In this document: in pieces, positions 6,688-13,776 of the stretch
Numbering within the stretch: the first letter of the stretch is position 1
How the letters are laid out: every line of letters starts with the position of its first letter
Source of the DNA: Alistipes sp.
Lineage (GTDB): Bacteria; Bacteroidota; Bacteroidia; Bacteroidales; Rikenellaceae
NCBI GenBank assembly: GCA_017391185.1
Contig: JAFOZN010000098.1
Location: forward strand, 1-13,776
Direction: 5' to 3'
Length of the DNA stretch: 13,776 bases
Translations under genes and position numbers: made by a program
The notes under the pieces: model-generated
What the model saw: only the letters and a program-made list of their open reading frames with translations
Told to the model about the DNA's origin: nothing
Databases searched by the model: none

Positions 6688-7779
6688 ATGAAACGAATTG
6701 CATTTGTTGATTATCTACGCATTTTTGCGTGCTTTTTGGTGCTGATCGTTCACGCCAGCGAGAACTACTACGGCGTTGCGGGAGATGCCAACTTGGCGGG
6801 TCCTCAATCATTCTTGGAGAATGAGGCCGACCGCTTGTGGGTATCGGTATATGATGGATTTTCGCGTATGGCGGTGCCTCTGTTTATGATTGTCTCGGCG
6901 TTTTTGTTGGCACCTATGAGACGCGAGCAGAGCTCTTGGGAGTTCTACTCTAAGCGCATGAAGCGTATCATTCCACCAATGTTCTTCTTCATGCTACTCT
7001 ATATCTTCCTACCTCCACTCTGGGGCGCAGGAGATATGACCATAGCAATGACCGACTTTAAACGCATCCTGCTCAACTTCCCCGGTATGGCAGGACACTT
7101 GTGGTTTATGTATCCACTAATTGGATTATACCTCTTCATACCTATCATCTCACCATGGCTCAGAGAGGCTTCAGCCAAGGAGGAGCGATTCTTCATCTAC
7201 CTCTTCCTTATCTCTACATGCATGCCTTATCTGAATCGCTGGTTTGGCGAGTTGTGGGGCGAGTGCTTCTGGAATCAATATCATATGTTGTGGAACTTCT
7301 CAGGTTATTTGGGATATTTGGTTTTGGCACACTACATAAAGACACATCTCGACTGGAGTCGCTCGAAGCGTATAGCTTTGGGTAGCCTCTCTATGATTGT
7401 GGGTGCAGCCATCACCATCTACTCGTTCTATGTGCAGGCTGTGCCAGGCATTTCACACTCTACGCCTGTAATCGAGCTTGGTTGGGCATTCTGTACAATC
7501 AACTGTGTGATGCTCACCTTCGGAGCATTCCTACTCTTCAGCTGTATCCAGAAGGAGAGCGCACCAGCCTACGTTACCGACCTCTCGGAGAAGAGTTTCG
7601 GAATCTACTTGGTGCATCTATTGTGGATGCCTTTGTGGGTGGCAATTTTCAAGGGAGATATGGCCCTACCAACCGTAGCAGCAATACCTGTTATCGCCAT
7701 AGCGACCTTTATTTCGTGCTACCTCACCATCAAGATTGCTTCTTACATCCCAGGTAGCAAATGGCTTATAGGTTGCTAA
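6688..7779 (+). CDS. Membrane acyltransferase (acyltransferase 3 family, OafA/YrhL/WecH type)
   Basis: The 363-residue product is a polytopic inner-membrane protein of the acyltransferase-3 family, which moves acyl (often acetyl) groups onto sugars of surface glycans, lipids or peptidoglycan. The start MKRIAFVDYLRIFACFLVLI is typical, with R11 and H22 (in VHASENYY) matching the conserved Arg and the catalytic His. Other family landmarks are SRMAVPLFMIVSAFLL at 59-74, the HLWFMYPLIGLYLF helix at 137-150 and FGIYLVHLL at 304-312. I count about nine to ten hydrophobic helices. There is no periplasmic SGNH domain, and the length fits the stand-alone type. The acceptor cannot be inferred, because the gene is monocistronic and not beside glycan genes. 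Confidence 0.9.
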   Translation: MKRIAFVDYLRIFACFLVLIVHASENYYGVAGDANLAGPQSFLENEADRLWVSVYDGFSRMAVPLFMIVSAFLLAPMRREQSSWEFYSKRMKRIIPPMFFFMLLYIFLPPLWGAGDMTIAMTDFKRILLNFPGMAGHLWFMYPLIGLYLFIPIISPWLREASAKEERFFIYLFLISTCMPYLNRWFGELWGECFWNQYHMLWNFSGYLGYLVLAHYIKTHLDWSRSKRIALGSLSMIVGAAITIYSFYVQAVPGISHSTPVIELGWAFCTINCVMLTFGAFLLFSCIQKESAPAYVTDLSEKSFGIYLVHLLWMPLWVAIFKGDMALPTVAAIPVIAIATFISCYLTIKIASYIPGSKWLIGC

Positions 7780-7793
7780 CAAAGACCTGAGGG

Positions 7794-8474
7794 CTATTTA
7801 AAGAGCATAAATTCGCTCCTTGAGGTCATACAATGGGGGCAACAATATGGAGCCAGCTCCATGATTTCAATATGACCACATGTAGGACAGAGGTAATAGG
7901 CTTCTGTCCTATCTTTTTTTGCCCCATCCGACACAGCTCCCAACTCCATATCCTCGCCATAAGACGCCTTGAGCAAGCGGATATGGTAATTATTATTGGC
8001 ATTATACCACGTAAGCATGCGAGCTATGTAGCGATTCTCATCACTCAAGGCCTGCCCTATTGCCTGAGGGAGAGTTTCGCGATTGAGTCGCTCTTTTTGA
8101 GCTAACTTTTGTTCTATGACCTGCATCGTGGGCTGAGGCTCAGCATCGGGAGTTGATGGCGCAGAGACGTTATCCCCCAACGACTCAATTGCCCGCTGGC
8201 AGATACGGCAATGGATACGCTCAGATTCGGCTATAACACGCATAATAACTGCTATCGCAGGCAGAGAATCAGCCGAGAGCTGAGAGGCTTGTTGCAGAGT
8301 ATTGTGACTCTGACGAAAAGTTATGCGATATAGCTCATGTAGTTGAGACAAACTCTCCTGCCAAAGAGGAGTAGTCGGCTCTTCGGGCATCAGCTCTCCC
8401 AACAGATATACCCATCCCAAAAGTAATGAGCAAAATATAACCGCCGTAACAACGAATCTTTTAATATAGTTCAT
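7794..8474 (-). CDS. Membrane-anchored rubrerythrin-like protein with rubredoxin-type C-terminal domain
   Basis: From the ATG at 8474 the product has 226 residues: MNYIKRF, then a hydrophobic helix (about 8-25) and a soluble domain. An in-frame ATG at 8513 adds 13 hydrophobic residues; I prefer 8474 because it gives a normal signal anchor. The C-terminus (numbering from 8513) reads YYLCPTCG at 206-213 and APYCCPHC at 221-228. This is the Cys-x2-Cys-x12-Cys-x2-Cys spacing of rubrerythrin's Fe(Cys)4 site. Upstream, IAESERIHCR retains a rubrerythrin ExxH (E98, H101), and the WYNANNNYHIR helix keeps H177. However, the first-helix Glu appears as Q68, the ExxE pair as E159/Y162 and the final Glu as N173. 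The diiron site therefore looks incomplete. Peroxide reduction is the family role but is doubtful here. The gene converges on the acyltransferase, 14 bases apart. Confidence 0.75.
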   Translation of the reverse strand: MNYIKRFVVTAVIFCSLLLGWVYLLGELMPEEPTTPLWQESLSQLHELYRITFRQSHNTLQQASQLSADSLPAIAVIMRVIAESERIHCRICQRAIESLGDNVSAPSTPDAEPQPTMQVIEQKLAQKERLNRETLPQAIGQALSDENRYIARMLTWYNANNNYHIRLLKASYGEDMELGAVSDGAKKDRTEAYYLCPTCGHIEIMELAPYCCPHCMTSRSEFMLFK

Positions 8475-8527
8475 GCAGCCCAAAAATGCATAAATTATGC
8501 CTAACACACCCAATGAAGCAAGTGGTG

Positions 8528-8621
8528 TTCAAAATTGTTTTTCCCTTTTTGAGTAATGATGTGCTGATGGAAGGTAAACCTAAGGCTTGCGTCAGCCCTC
8601 AATTTTGAATTTTGAATTTTT
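8528..8621. repeat. 10-base inverted repeat and three heptamer direct repeats
   Basis: The sequence ttcaaaattg at 8528-8537 is repeated in perfect inverted orientation as caattttgaa at 8600-8609. From 8601 to 8621 there are three tandem copies of aattttg, the last ending in t. This lies between the start of the rubrerythrin-like gene and the rnpB terminator. No ORF of note lies between the arms. On the minus strand the first arm contains CAATTTTG, one base off a -7 box. Confidence 0.5.
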
Positions 8622-8635
8622 CTCGGTAGCATAAC

Positions 8636-8667
8636 AAAAAAAGATGTCGGACATTAGTCCGACATCT
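8636..8667 (-). terminator. Rho-independent terminator of rnpB
   Basis: Bases 8642-8652 and 8657-8667 form a perfect 11-base stem (agatgtcggac / gtccgacatct) with a four-base loop. Read on the minus strand it is followed by a T run from the adenines at 8636-8642. It ends the rnpB transcript about 10 bases after the P1 helix. Confidence 0.9.
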
Positions 8668-8675
8668 CTATACTC

Positions 8676-9070
8676 TGCAAGTGCTATAAGCCGAGTTCTG
8701 TACTCCGCCAAAGCGAAGCCTCTATCATTTATCTACGACTGCGGTCACCCGCAGCCTCCAGCAACCTACCCCCCGACATTGGACGAGCAACCCTTAATTG
8801 TCGGTATACATGGTCTTGCAACCCGTAAGGCGTACTGCCGAAAGACATTGCTGCCTTCGCGGTGGGCTCTTACCCCACCTTTTCACCCTTACCGTGGCGT
8901 TTGAAAGGTACGAGTGAGGATTACTCCCCGCCCCTACCCCGCCAAGGCGGTTATTTTCTGTTACGCTACTACACCCTCACAGACATCGAGCCGTTAACTC
9001 GTACGGTGCTCTGTGTTGCTCGGACTTTCCTCTCGCCGCGCGAAGCGACCAGCGATAGAGCGCACTTGCC
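8676..9070 (-). ncRNA. rnpB: RNase P RNA, bacterial class A
   Basis: This is the catalytic RNA that removes 5' leaders from pre-tRNA. On the minus strand the universally conserved 5' block GAGGAAAGTCCGAGC is at 9032-9018 and the 3' block ACAGAACTCGGCTTATAG is at 8701-8684. The terminal P1 helix is formed by gcacttgc at 9062-9069 and gcaagtgc at 8677-8684, which pair perfectly over eight bases. Other conserved pieces are GTAAGAGCCCACCG in the middle and AGATAAATGAT shortly before the 3' block. The total of about 395 bases fits the bacterial ancestral type. Ends are set by P1 and may be a few bases off. It lies about 40 bases after the recJ stop on the same strand. I see no good -7 box in between, so it may be processed from a recJ read-through or use a poor-consensus promoter. 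Confidence 0.95.
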
Positions 9071-9109
9071 GAAATTTTTATCAAGTTATGGCTTAACGCC
9101 ACAAACAAT

Positions 9110-10873
9110 CTACTTTATCACTCTCTTCATATCCTTGATACGCAGCTGAGTGCTGACCGTACCACGATAGTGATTCTCCACGATCTGATAGCACACATCT
9201 ATCGGACGACCGCCCCTCACCCACTCATAATGCGTAGGTTGCTGGAAAGCGATGGTCTGGATAGTGGTATGAGGTTTCTGGCGTTGTACCAGATCCATAC
9301 GCAGATGCTCCGCCTCGGCACCAACCAACTTAGGCTCGCCATGTGAGCTTGCACCATAGGTCACAAACACAGGAGCTGTATTCCCAGGGCCAAATGGCTG
9401 GAAGCTATTGAGCTGACGGTGGAAGTGAGGTGTGATATCCGAGAACAAGAGCTCACTGTCGATATCCACCTGTGGTACCAAAATCTGCGGATCGATATGC
9501 TCCTCCACATAGTCGTTGAAACGCTTGGTGAAGGCCTCAACATTCTCTGGACGCATCGTAAGACCAGCAGCGTACATATGGCCACCGAAGTTCTCCAACA
9601 AATCCGAGCAAGACTCCACAGCTTGATAGAGGTCAAAACCCTGTACCGAACGTGCCGAGCCTGTCACAAAGCCATTGCTCATCGTAAGCACCACAGTAGG
9701 ACGATAATAGGTCTCGATCAGGCGCGATGCCACAATTCCGACAATACCCTTCATCCACTTAGGATTATAGATCACCGTACTCTTGCGATTCTTCAGCTCA
9801 GGGTTAGACTCTATGTAGTCATAAGCCTCCTGCGTCACGCTGCGATCTATATTCTTACGATCCTGATTATAGGAGTCAATCACATCACAGAACTCTCGCG
9901 CCTGCTTCTCGTTACCCTCAACCAGAAGCTCCACAGCGGCAAAACCACCACTCGGCGCAGCATTCTCATCATTCTCATCCATACGCATACGCCCTGCAGC
10001 ATTGATGCGTGGACCAATCTTAAACACAATGTCATCGATAGTGATATTCTGGCGATCCAAGCCACAAATCTTGATTATCGACAACAAGCCCGATGATGGC
10101 TCACGGTTCAATCGCTCCAAGCCATAATAGGCCAAGATACGATTCTCGCCCGTAAGCGGAACAATATCGGACGCAATACTTACTACGAGCAGATCCAACA
10201 GATGCTCAATCTCCCTGAATGGGATACCATGCTTCTGTGCATAGGCCTGCACGAGCTTAAATCCTACGCCACAACCCGACAACTCATTGAATGGATAGTT
10301 GCAGTCGTTGCGCTTAGGATCGAGGACCGCTACAGCCGATGGAATCTCATCAGCTGGAAGATGGTGATCGCAGATAATGAAATCTACGCCCTTCTCCTTC
10401 GCATAAACTACCTTTTCTACGGCTTTAATACCACAATCCAGAGCAATAGCCAACGTCACACCCTTACGTGCGGCGAAGTCAATGCCCTTAATCGAGATGC
10501 CGTAACCGTCATTATAACGGTCAGGAATGTAGAAAACAAGGTTCTTATGACCTATCTGCTTCAAAAATTTATAAACCAAAGCTACCGCTGTCGTACCGTC
10601 AACATCGTAATCGCCATATACCATGATCATCTCCTCATTGGCAACAGCACGCTCGATACGCTCCACCGCCTTAGCCATATCCGTCATCAGGAATGGATCA
10701 TGCAGGTCCGAGAGCTGAGGGTTAAAAAATTTATTAGCCTTTTCTACAGTGTCTATGCCTCTCTGCACAAGTAGGTTCGTGAGCACGGGAGACATTCTGA
10801 GGTGGGCTGCCAAACGCTCCACCACATCTGCCTGGCCCGGGTCTCTGACAACCCATCGCTTCTCTATAGGCAT
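9110..10873 (-). CDS. recJ: Single-stranded-DNA-specific exonuclease RecJ
   Basis: RecJ is a 5'-to-3' single-strand DNA exonuclease of the DHH phosphoesterase family, acting in recombinational repair and mismatch repair. The 587-residue product is in the usual size range. DHH motifs are clear: VYGDYDVDGTTA at 85-96 with metal-binding aspartates, ALDCGIK around 144-150, CDHHLPADEIPSAVAVLDP at 168-186 containing the DHH triplet (169-171), and GCGVGFKL at 200-207. GPRINAAGRM lies further on. The C-terminal DHHA1 region holds GSARSVQGFD and FGGHMYAAG, followed by an OB-like domain. The ATG at 10873 is 14 bases after the lipB stop, so it is probably read from the lipA-lipB transcript. No abnormal features. 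Confidence 0.97.
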   Translation of the reverse strand: MPIEKRWVVRDPGQADVVERLAAHLRMSPVLTNLLVQRGIDTVEKANKFFNPQLSDLHDPFLMTDMAKAVERIERAVANEEMIMVYGDYDVDGTTAVALVYKFLKQIGHKNLVFYIPDRYNDGYGISIKGIDFAARKGVTLAIALDCGIKAVEKVVYAKEKGVDFIICDHHLPADEIPSAVAVLDPKRNDCNYPFNELSGCGVGFKLVQAYAQKHGIPFREIEHLLDLLVVSIASDIVPLTGENRILAYYGLERLNREPSSGLLSIIKICGLDRQNITIDDIVFKIGPRINAAGRMRMDENDENAAPSGGFAAVELLVEGNEKQAREFCDVIDSYNQDRKNIDRSVTQEAYDYIESNPELKNRKSTVIYNPKWMKGIVGIVASRLIETYYRPTVVLTMSNGFVTGSARSVQGFDLYQAVESCSDLLENFGGHMYAAGLTMRPENVEAFTKRFNDYVEEHIDPQILVPQVDIDSELLFSDITPHFHRQLNSFQPFGPGNTAPVFVTYGASSHGEPKLVGAEAEHLRMDLVQRQKPHTTIQTIAFQQPTHYEWVRGGRPIDVCYQIVENHYRGTVSTQLRIKDMKRVIK

Positions 10874-10887
10874 AACTTACAATTTTA

Positions 10888-11577
10888 TTATTTATATATT
10901 TCAATTTTTAATTTCTCACTTAAATGTTTCACAATCTGAGACTTTACCATCTCAAAATCTACTTCGTGGCCAAGCTCCTTCTCAAGGCTCGTCACGCCAC
11001 GATCCACAAAGCCACAAGGGTTGATGTGGTTGAAATACTTTAGATCGGTCTTCACGTTCATAGCAAAGCCATGCATCGTCACATAGCGGCTCGCTCTGAC
11101 TCCTATGGCACAAATTTTACGCGCACGGGGTGAATCGGGCTCAATCCATACTCCCGAAGCTCCCGCAATACGACCAGCCTCTATACCCCACTGGCCACAC
11201 ACGCCTATGATACTCTCCTCGATCGAGTCTATATAATCTCTCAGGGAGATACCTACCTGCTCCAAATCCAAGATGGGATAACCCACAATCTGACCTGGCC
11301 CATGATAGGTGATATCGCCACCGCGATCTATGTGAAAGAACTCAGCTCCGATCTGTCGAAGATACTCCTCGCTGATGAGCATATTCTGTTGCTTGCCACT
11401 CTTACCCAGAGTATATACATGGTCATGCTCGACCAAGAGCAACTCGCCCGCATTTTCCTGAGATTGCGCCTTACCCTCTCGCTTCCATGAGAGCATACGC
11501 TCAAAGAGCGAGAGTTGCAAATCCCAACACTCGGAGTAGCCCATACGGCCTAAATCTCTGTAAAGTACCCTCTTCAT
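10888..11577 (-). CDS. lipB: Octanoyltransferase (lipoate biosynthesis)
   Basis: LipB moves octanoate from octanoyl-ACP to the lipoyl domains of 2-oxoacid dehydrogenases and the glycine cleavage H protein, the first step of endogenous lipoate synthesis. The 229-residue product has the family length. Its diagnostic stretch RGGDITYHGPGQIVGYPI is at 85-102. The catalytic lysine and cysteine correspond to K154 in ARKICAIGVR and C188 in INPCGF, by analogy with K135 and C169 of the E. coli enzyme. LGKSGK at 58-62 and MHGFAMNV at 168-175 are also typical. It lies 70 bases after lipA on the same strand, so the two successive pathway enzymes are probably co-expressed, with recJ following. Confidence 0.97.
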   Translation of the reverse strand: MKRVLYRDLGRMGYSECWDLQLSLFERMLSWKREGKAQSQENAGELLLVEHDHVYTLGKSGKQQNMLISEEYLRQIGAEFFHIDRGGDITYHGPGQIVGYPILDLEQVGISLRDYIDSIEESIIGVCGQWGIEAGRIAGASGVWIEPDSPRARKICAIGVRASRYVTMHGFAMNVKTDLKYFNHINPCGFVDRGVTSLEKELGHEVDFEMVKSQIVKHLSEKLKIEIYK

Positions 11578-11589
11578 AACGTCTCATCT

Positions 11590-11607
11590 GCGACATTTAT
11601 TTGTCGC
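11590..11607 (-). repeat. Short inverted repeat between lipA and lipB
   Basis: gcgaca and tgtcgc form a perfect six-base stem with a six-base loop in the 70-base gap between lipA and lipB. There is no T tract after it, so it is unlikely to be a full terminator. It could be an mRNA-stability hairpin just upstream of the lipB start, but the stem is short. Confidence 0.35.
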
Positions 11608-11647
11608 TGGCCACCCTCAACGCACTTTTGCGCAGAGCCTCAGCAGC

Positions 11648-12535
11648 CTACTTTCTTAGACGCTTCACGCTCTCCAATGCAGCATCAGCCAAGTATGAAG
11701 AACGCACCATAGGCGCACTCGCACAATAGCTGAAGCCCATCTCCAAGGCTTTCTCTCGGTACCAATCAAACTTTTCTGGAGTGATATACGCCGCAACGGG
11801 ATAGTGCTCCAGTGAAGGTCGAAGGTACTGACCAAGCGTCACAATCTCGACACCCACTTCTCGTAGGTCTCTGAGAGTTTGTAATACTTCATCATCGCTC
11901 TCGCCAAGTCCGACCATCAGTCCACTCTTCGAGACTGCGCCACTCTGGGAGATAATCTCCAAAGTCTTGATGCTCGTACGATACTTCGCACGTGAACGCA
12001 CCAAAGGGGTCAGTCGCTCGACGGTTTCGATGTTATGCCCGATAATATCGGGCTTGGATGCAGCCACTATATCTATCAAATCGGCTCTGGCATCCAAATC
12101 GGGAATAAGGAGCTCAATTGTTGCGCCGCGATTTTCTTTACGAATAGCCTCGACACACTGCGCCCAATGGTGGGCACCGCCGTCAGGCAGGTCATCTCGT
12201 GTAACAGAAGTCACGACAACATGTCGAAGTCCCATCAACCTTACGCTCTCAGCCAACTTCTCAGGCTCAGAGCTATCGGGAGCAATGGGAATGCCTGTCT
12301 TAGTAGCACAAAAACGGCAACCGCGTGTACATATCTCACCCAAAATCATGAATGTGGCAGTTCTACGCCGCCAACACTCCGCCTTATTAGGGCAAAGACC
12401 ACTACTGCAAATGGTATGCAACGAATGATGCTTAACGATACGTTCCACCTCTGCGGACTCCTCGTTACTCTGCAGTCTAATCTTCAACCATTCGGGTTTG
12501 CGTAGTACGTTTACCTTGTCATAAAACTTCGGCAT
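11648..12535 (-). CDS. lipA: Lipoyl synthase (radical SAM)
   Basis: LipA inserts two sulfur atoms into protein-bound octanoyl groups, using S-adenosylmethionine and two [4Fe-4S] clusters, one of which is sacrificed. From the ATG at 12535 the product has 295 residues and begins MPKFYDKVNVLRKPEWLKIR. The auxiliary-cluster cysteines are C43, C48 and C54 (C-x4-C-x5-C). The radical-SAM cysteines are C69, C73 and C76 in CTRGCRFC. The C-terminal RSSY motif that supplies the serine ligand is present in MVRSSYLAD. A longer in-frame reading from 12589 adds 18 residues, but that ATG lies upstream of the -7 box at 12563-12570, so I chose the internal start. It is the first gene of the lipA-lipB-recJ cluster and divergent from the porin gene. 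Confidence 0.97.
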   Translation of the reverse strand: MPKFYDKVNVLRKPEWLKIRLQSNEESAEVERIVKHHSLHTICSSGLCPNKAECWRRRTATFMILGEICTRGCRFCATKTGIPIAPDSSEPEKLAESVRLMGLRHVVVTSVTRDDLPDGGAHHWAQCVEAIRKENRGATIELLIPDLDARADLIDIVAASKPDIIGHNIETVERLTPLVRSRAKYRTSIKTLEIISQSGAVSKSGLMVGLGESDDEVLQTLRDLREVGVEIVTLGQYLRPSLEHYPVAAYITPEKFDWYREKALEMGFSYCASAPMVRSSYLADAALESVKRLRK

Positions 12536-12562
12536 TTTAAGTTCATTATTTTCCAATTGATG

Positions 12563-12570
12563 CAAAGATA
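12563..12570 (-). promoter_or_regulatory. Bacteroidetes-type -7 promoter box for lipA-lipB-recJ
   Basis: The minus strand reads TATCTTTG here, an exact TAnnTTTG match, 27 bases upstream of the chosen lipA ATG. I find no convincing -33 TTTG at 19-21 bases. Transcription would begin near 12556. Confidence 0.65.
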
Positions 12571-12696
12571 CAAAAAAAAACAAAAACATGGTTATTTTTT
12601 TATAAAAAACGACAACCTCTCATATAAAAAGATTTTAATGCTCAAAATATGGGTAAAAAAGAATTAACCACCGCTCTATCAATCAATGAAAAACAC

Positions 12697-12704
12697 TATC
12701 TTTG
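12697..12704 (+). promoter_or_regulatory. Bacteroidetes-type -7 promoter box for the porin gene
   Basis: TATCTTTG at 12697-12704 matches TAnnTTTG exactly and lies 30 bases before the ATG at 12735. No TTG occurs at the expected -33 spacing. The expected start of transcription is near 12711. Confidence 0.65.
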
Positions 12705-12734
12705 CGCCGGTTTTGACACAAGAGAAAAAAAACA

Positions 12735-13763
12735 ATGAAAAGAATCATCATGCTTATATTGGCAATTATGCTGATTGCCATAGAGTCTAAAGCACAGAAA
12801 AATGAGCTTCATCTGCAAGCTGAAACACGAATCGATTACAACGGAGAATTTCTAAAATCAGATGAATCCAACGGTAAAATGAGTTTTAATGGCAAGTATC
12901 TGAATGTGATACTATCGGGAACCATTGGTGACAATTTTTCATACGCCTACCGTCAGCGCCTAAACAAGGCTCATGCAGACCAGAGTTTCTTCGATGCAAC
13001 CGATTGGATATATCTCAGCTACGCACCAAGTAGCAATTGGCAATTCTCGGCAGGAAAGCAGGTGGTGGCTATCGGCGGATACGAGTATGACCGTGCCCCT
13101 ATCGACCTCTACTTCTGCTCGGAGTATTGGAACAACATAGCATGCTATCAATTTGGCCTCAGCGCTACATACGCCACCAAAAGCGGTAACGACAAACTCT
13201 TATTCCAAGTGTGCCAGAGCCCATTTAGAGCAAATGCAGACAACATGTATGCCTACAATCTGATGTGGATGGGTTCGCACAAATGGTATCAAACCATTTG
13301 GTCGGTAAACCTTATCGAGCAGATGCCTAAGGATTACATTGCGTATCTTGCTTTGGGTAATCAATTCTCGTTTGGAGACTTTAGATTGCAACTCGACTAT
13401 ATGCTTCGTGCCTCGAACAGCGATATACTCTTCAAGGACTACTCAATCATGGGCGAGGCCTCTTATACCATAGCCGACAAGATTAATATTTTCGGCCGCA
13501 TAACCTACGACATGAACAACACCTTAGGCGCAGTAAACGACTTTTGCGTAATGCCCGACACAGAGCTAACCCGTTTGGGGGCAGGCGTTGAGTTCTATCC
13601 TCTACCAAAGAATAATCGCGCAATCCGCCTACATGCTGCATATAGCCACACATTGGGGCACAACGGCAATCCTAATGGTGCTTTACAGGATGGTCAGTCG
13701 ATGTTTACCGTTGGCTTGAAGTGGAAAATCGACATTATATCCATCGCAAAGAAGATATTTTAA
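12735..13763 (+). CDS. Putative outer-membrane beta-barrel porin (OprO/OprP-like)
   Basis: The 342-residue product begins with a Sec signal peptide: MKR, a hydrophobic core to about residue 16, and a likely cleavage after ESKA at residue 20. The rest is rich in alternating hydrophobic and aromatic strands such as FSYAYRQRLN, WIYLSYAPSSNWQFSAGKQ and FTVGLKWKI, and the protein ends in phenylalanine, as outer-membrane barrel proteins usually do. The pattern of a conserved AGKQVVAIGGYEYDRAPIDL segment in the first third resembles the phosphate-selective porin O/P family found in many Bacteroidetes. It lacks a plug or TonB box, so it is not a SusC-type receptor. The substrate is unknown; phosphate is only the namesake of the family. 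The gene is complete, with its own promoter and 13 bases of sequence left after the stop. Confidence 0.78.
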   Translation: MKRIIMLILAIMLIAIESKAQKNELHLQAETRIDYNGEFLKSDESNGKMSFNGKYLNVILSGTIGDNFSYAYRQRLNKAHADQSFFDATDWIYLSYAPSSNWQFSAGKQVVAIGGYEYDRAPIDLYFCSEYWNNIACYQFGLSATYATKSGNDKLLFQVCQSPFRANADNMYAYNLMWMGSHKWYQTIWSVNLIEQMPKDYIAYLALGNQFSFGDFRLQLDYMLRASNSDILFKDYSIMGEASYTIADKINIFGRITYDMNNTLGAVNDFCVMPDTELTRLGAGVEFYPLPKNNRAIRLHAAYSHTLGHNGNPNGALQDGQSMFTVGLKWKIDIISIAKKIF

Positions 13764-13776
13764 TAAACCCAATCTA

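Noticed and set aside
7784..7827. Imperfect inverted repeat (gacctgaggg / ccttgaggtc) across the convergent 3' ends of the acyltransferase and rubrerythrin-like genes
   Set aside because: It has a mismatch and a wobble pair, a long loop and no T tract, and part of it is coding, so I could not support it as a bidirectional terminator.
8644..9149. Two short plus-strand open frames (from 8644 and 8862) across the rnpB region
   Set aside because: They overlap the conserved RNase P RNA on the opposite strand and encode no recognisable protein.
9419..10096. A 225-codon plus-strand open frame inside recJ
   Set aside because: It is antisense to intact recJ with conserved DHH motifs; no promoter, no domain and an amino-acid make-up typical of a reverse-complement shadow.
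12536..12589. An 18-residue N-terminal extension of LipA from an upstream ATG
   Set aside because: That ATG lies upstream of the predicted -7 promoter box, and the extension is not typical of lipoyl synthases.

Overview
The window looks like chromosomal DNA of an anaerobic, gut-type member of the order Bacteroidales. A Rikenellaceae/Alistipes-like source is my guess and is not proven. The main reason is the promoters: six gene starts are preceded by the Bacteroidetes -7 box TAnnTTTG, three of them with a TTG/TTTG -33 element exactly 19 bases upstream, while Shine-Dalgarno sequences are weak or absent. An OprO/P-like porin and a DUF4924 protein also fit this phylum. No insertion sequence, tRNA, phage gene or CRISPR array is visible. 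Most of the content is housekeeping.

Layout. (1) 1-2911, minus strand: an operon read def-like gene > lnt > folC, with folC cut by the window edge. Its first gene encodes a peptide deformylase with an apparent lipoprotein signal peptide, directly upstream of the lipoprotein N-acyltransferase. (2) 2964-6264, plus strand: a five-gene operon of cytidine deaminase, RluA-type pseudouridine synthase, D-aminoacyl-tRNA deacylase, a membrane-anchored DNA/RNA non-specific endonuclease and a DUF4924 protein, from a divergent promoter. (3) 6306-6635: rpmH (ribosomal protein L34) as its own unit, followed by two back-to-back hairpins. (4) 6627-7779: a membrane acyltransferase whose promoter overlaps the rpmH terminator. 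(5) 7794-8474, minus: a membrane-anchored protein with a rubrerythrin-like layout but a partly lost diiron site. (6) 8636-12570, minus: lipA > lipB > recJ followed by the RNase P RNA gene rnpB and its terminator. (7) 12697-13763, plus: an outer-membrane porin-like beta-barrel protein, divergent from lipA.

How they work together. lipB and lipA are the two consecutive steps of endogenous lipoate synthesis (octanoyl transfer, then sulfur insertion). dtd, the RluA enzyme, rpmH and rnpB all serve translation and RNA maturation. cdd salvages pyrimidines and recJ acts in DNA repair. lnt would acylate the neighbouring deformylase-like lipoprotein if that protein is truly exported.

The two items most worth following up are the predicted extracytoplasmic peptide deformylase beside lnt and the membrane-tethered degenerate rubrerythrin beside rnpB. 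I did not find an obviously new multi-gene defence or mobile system.
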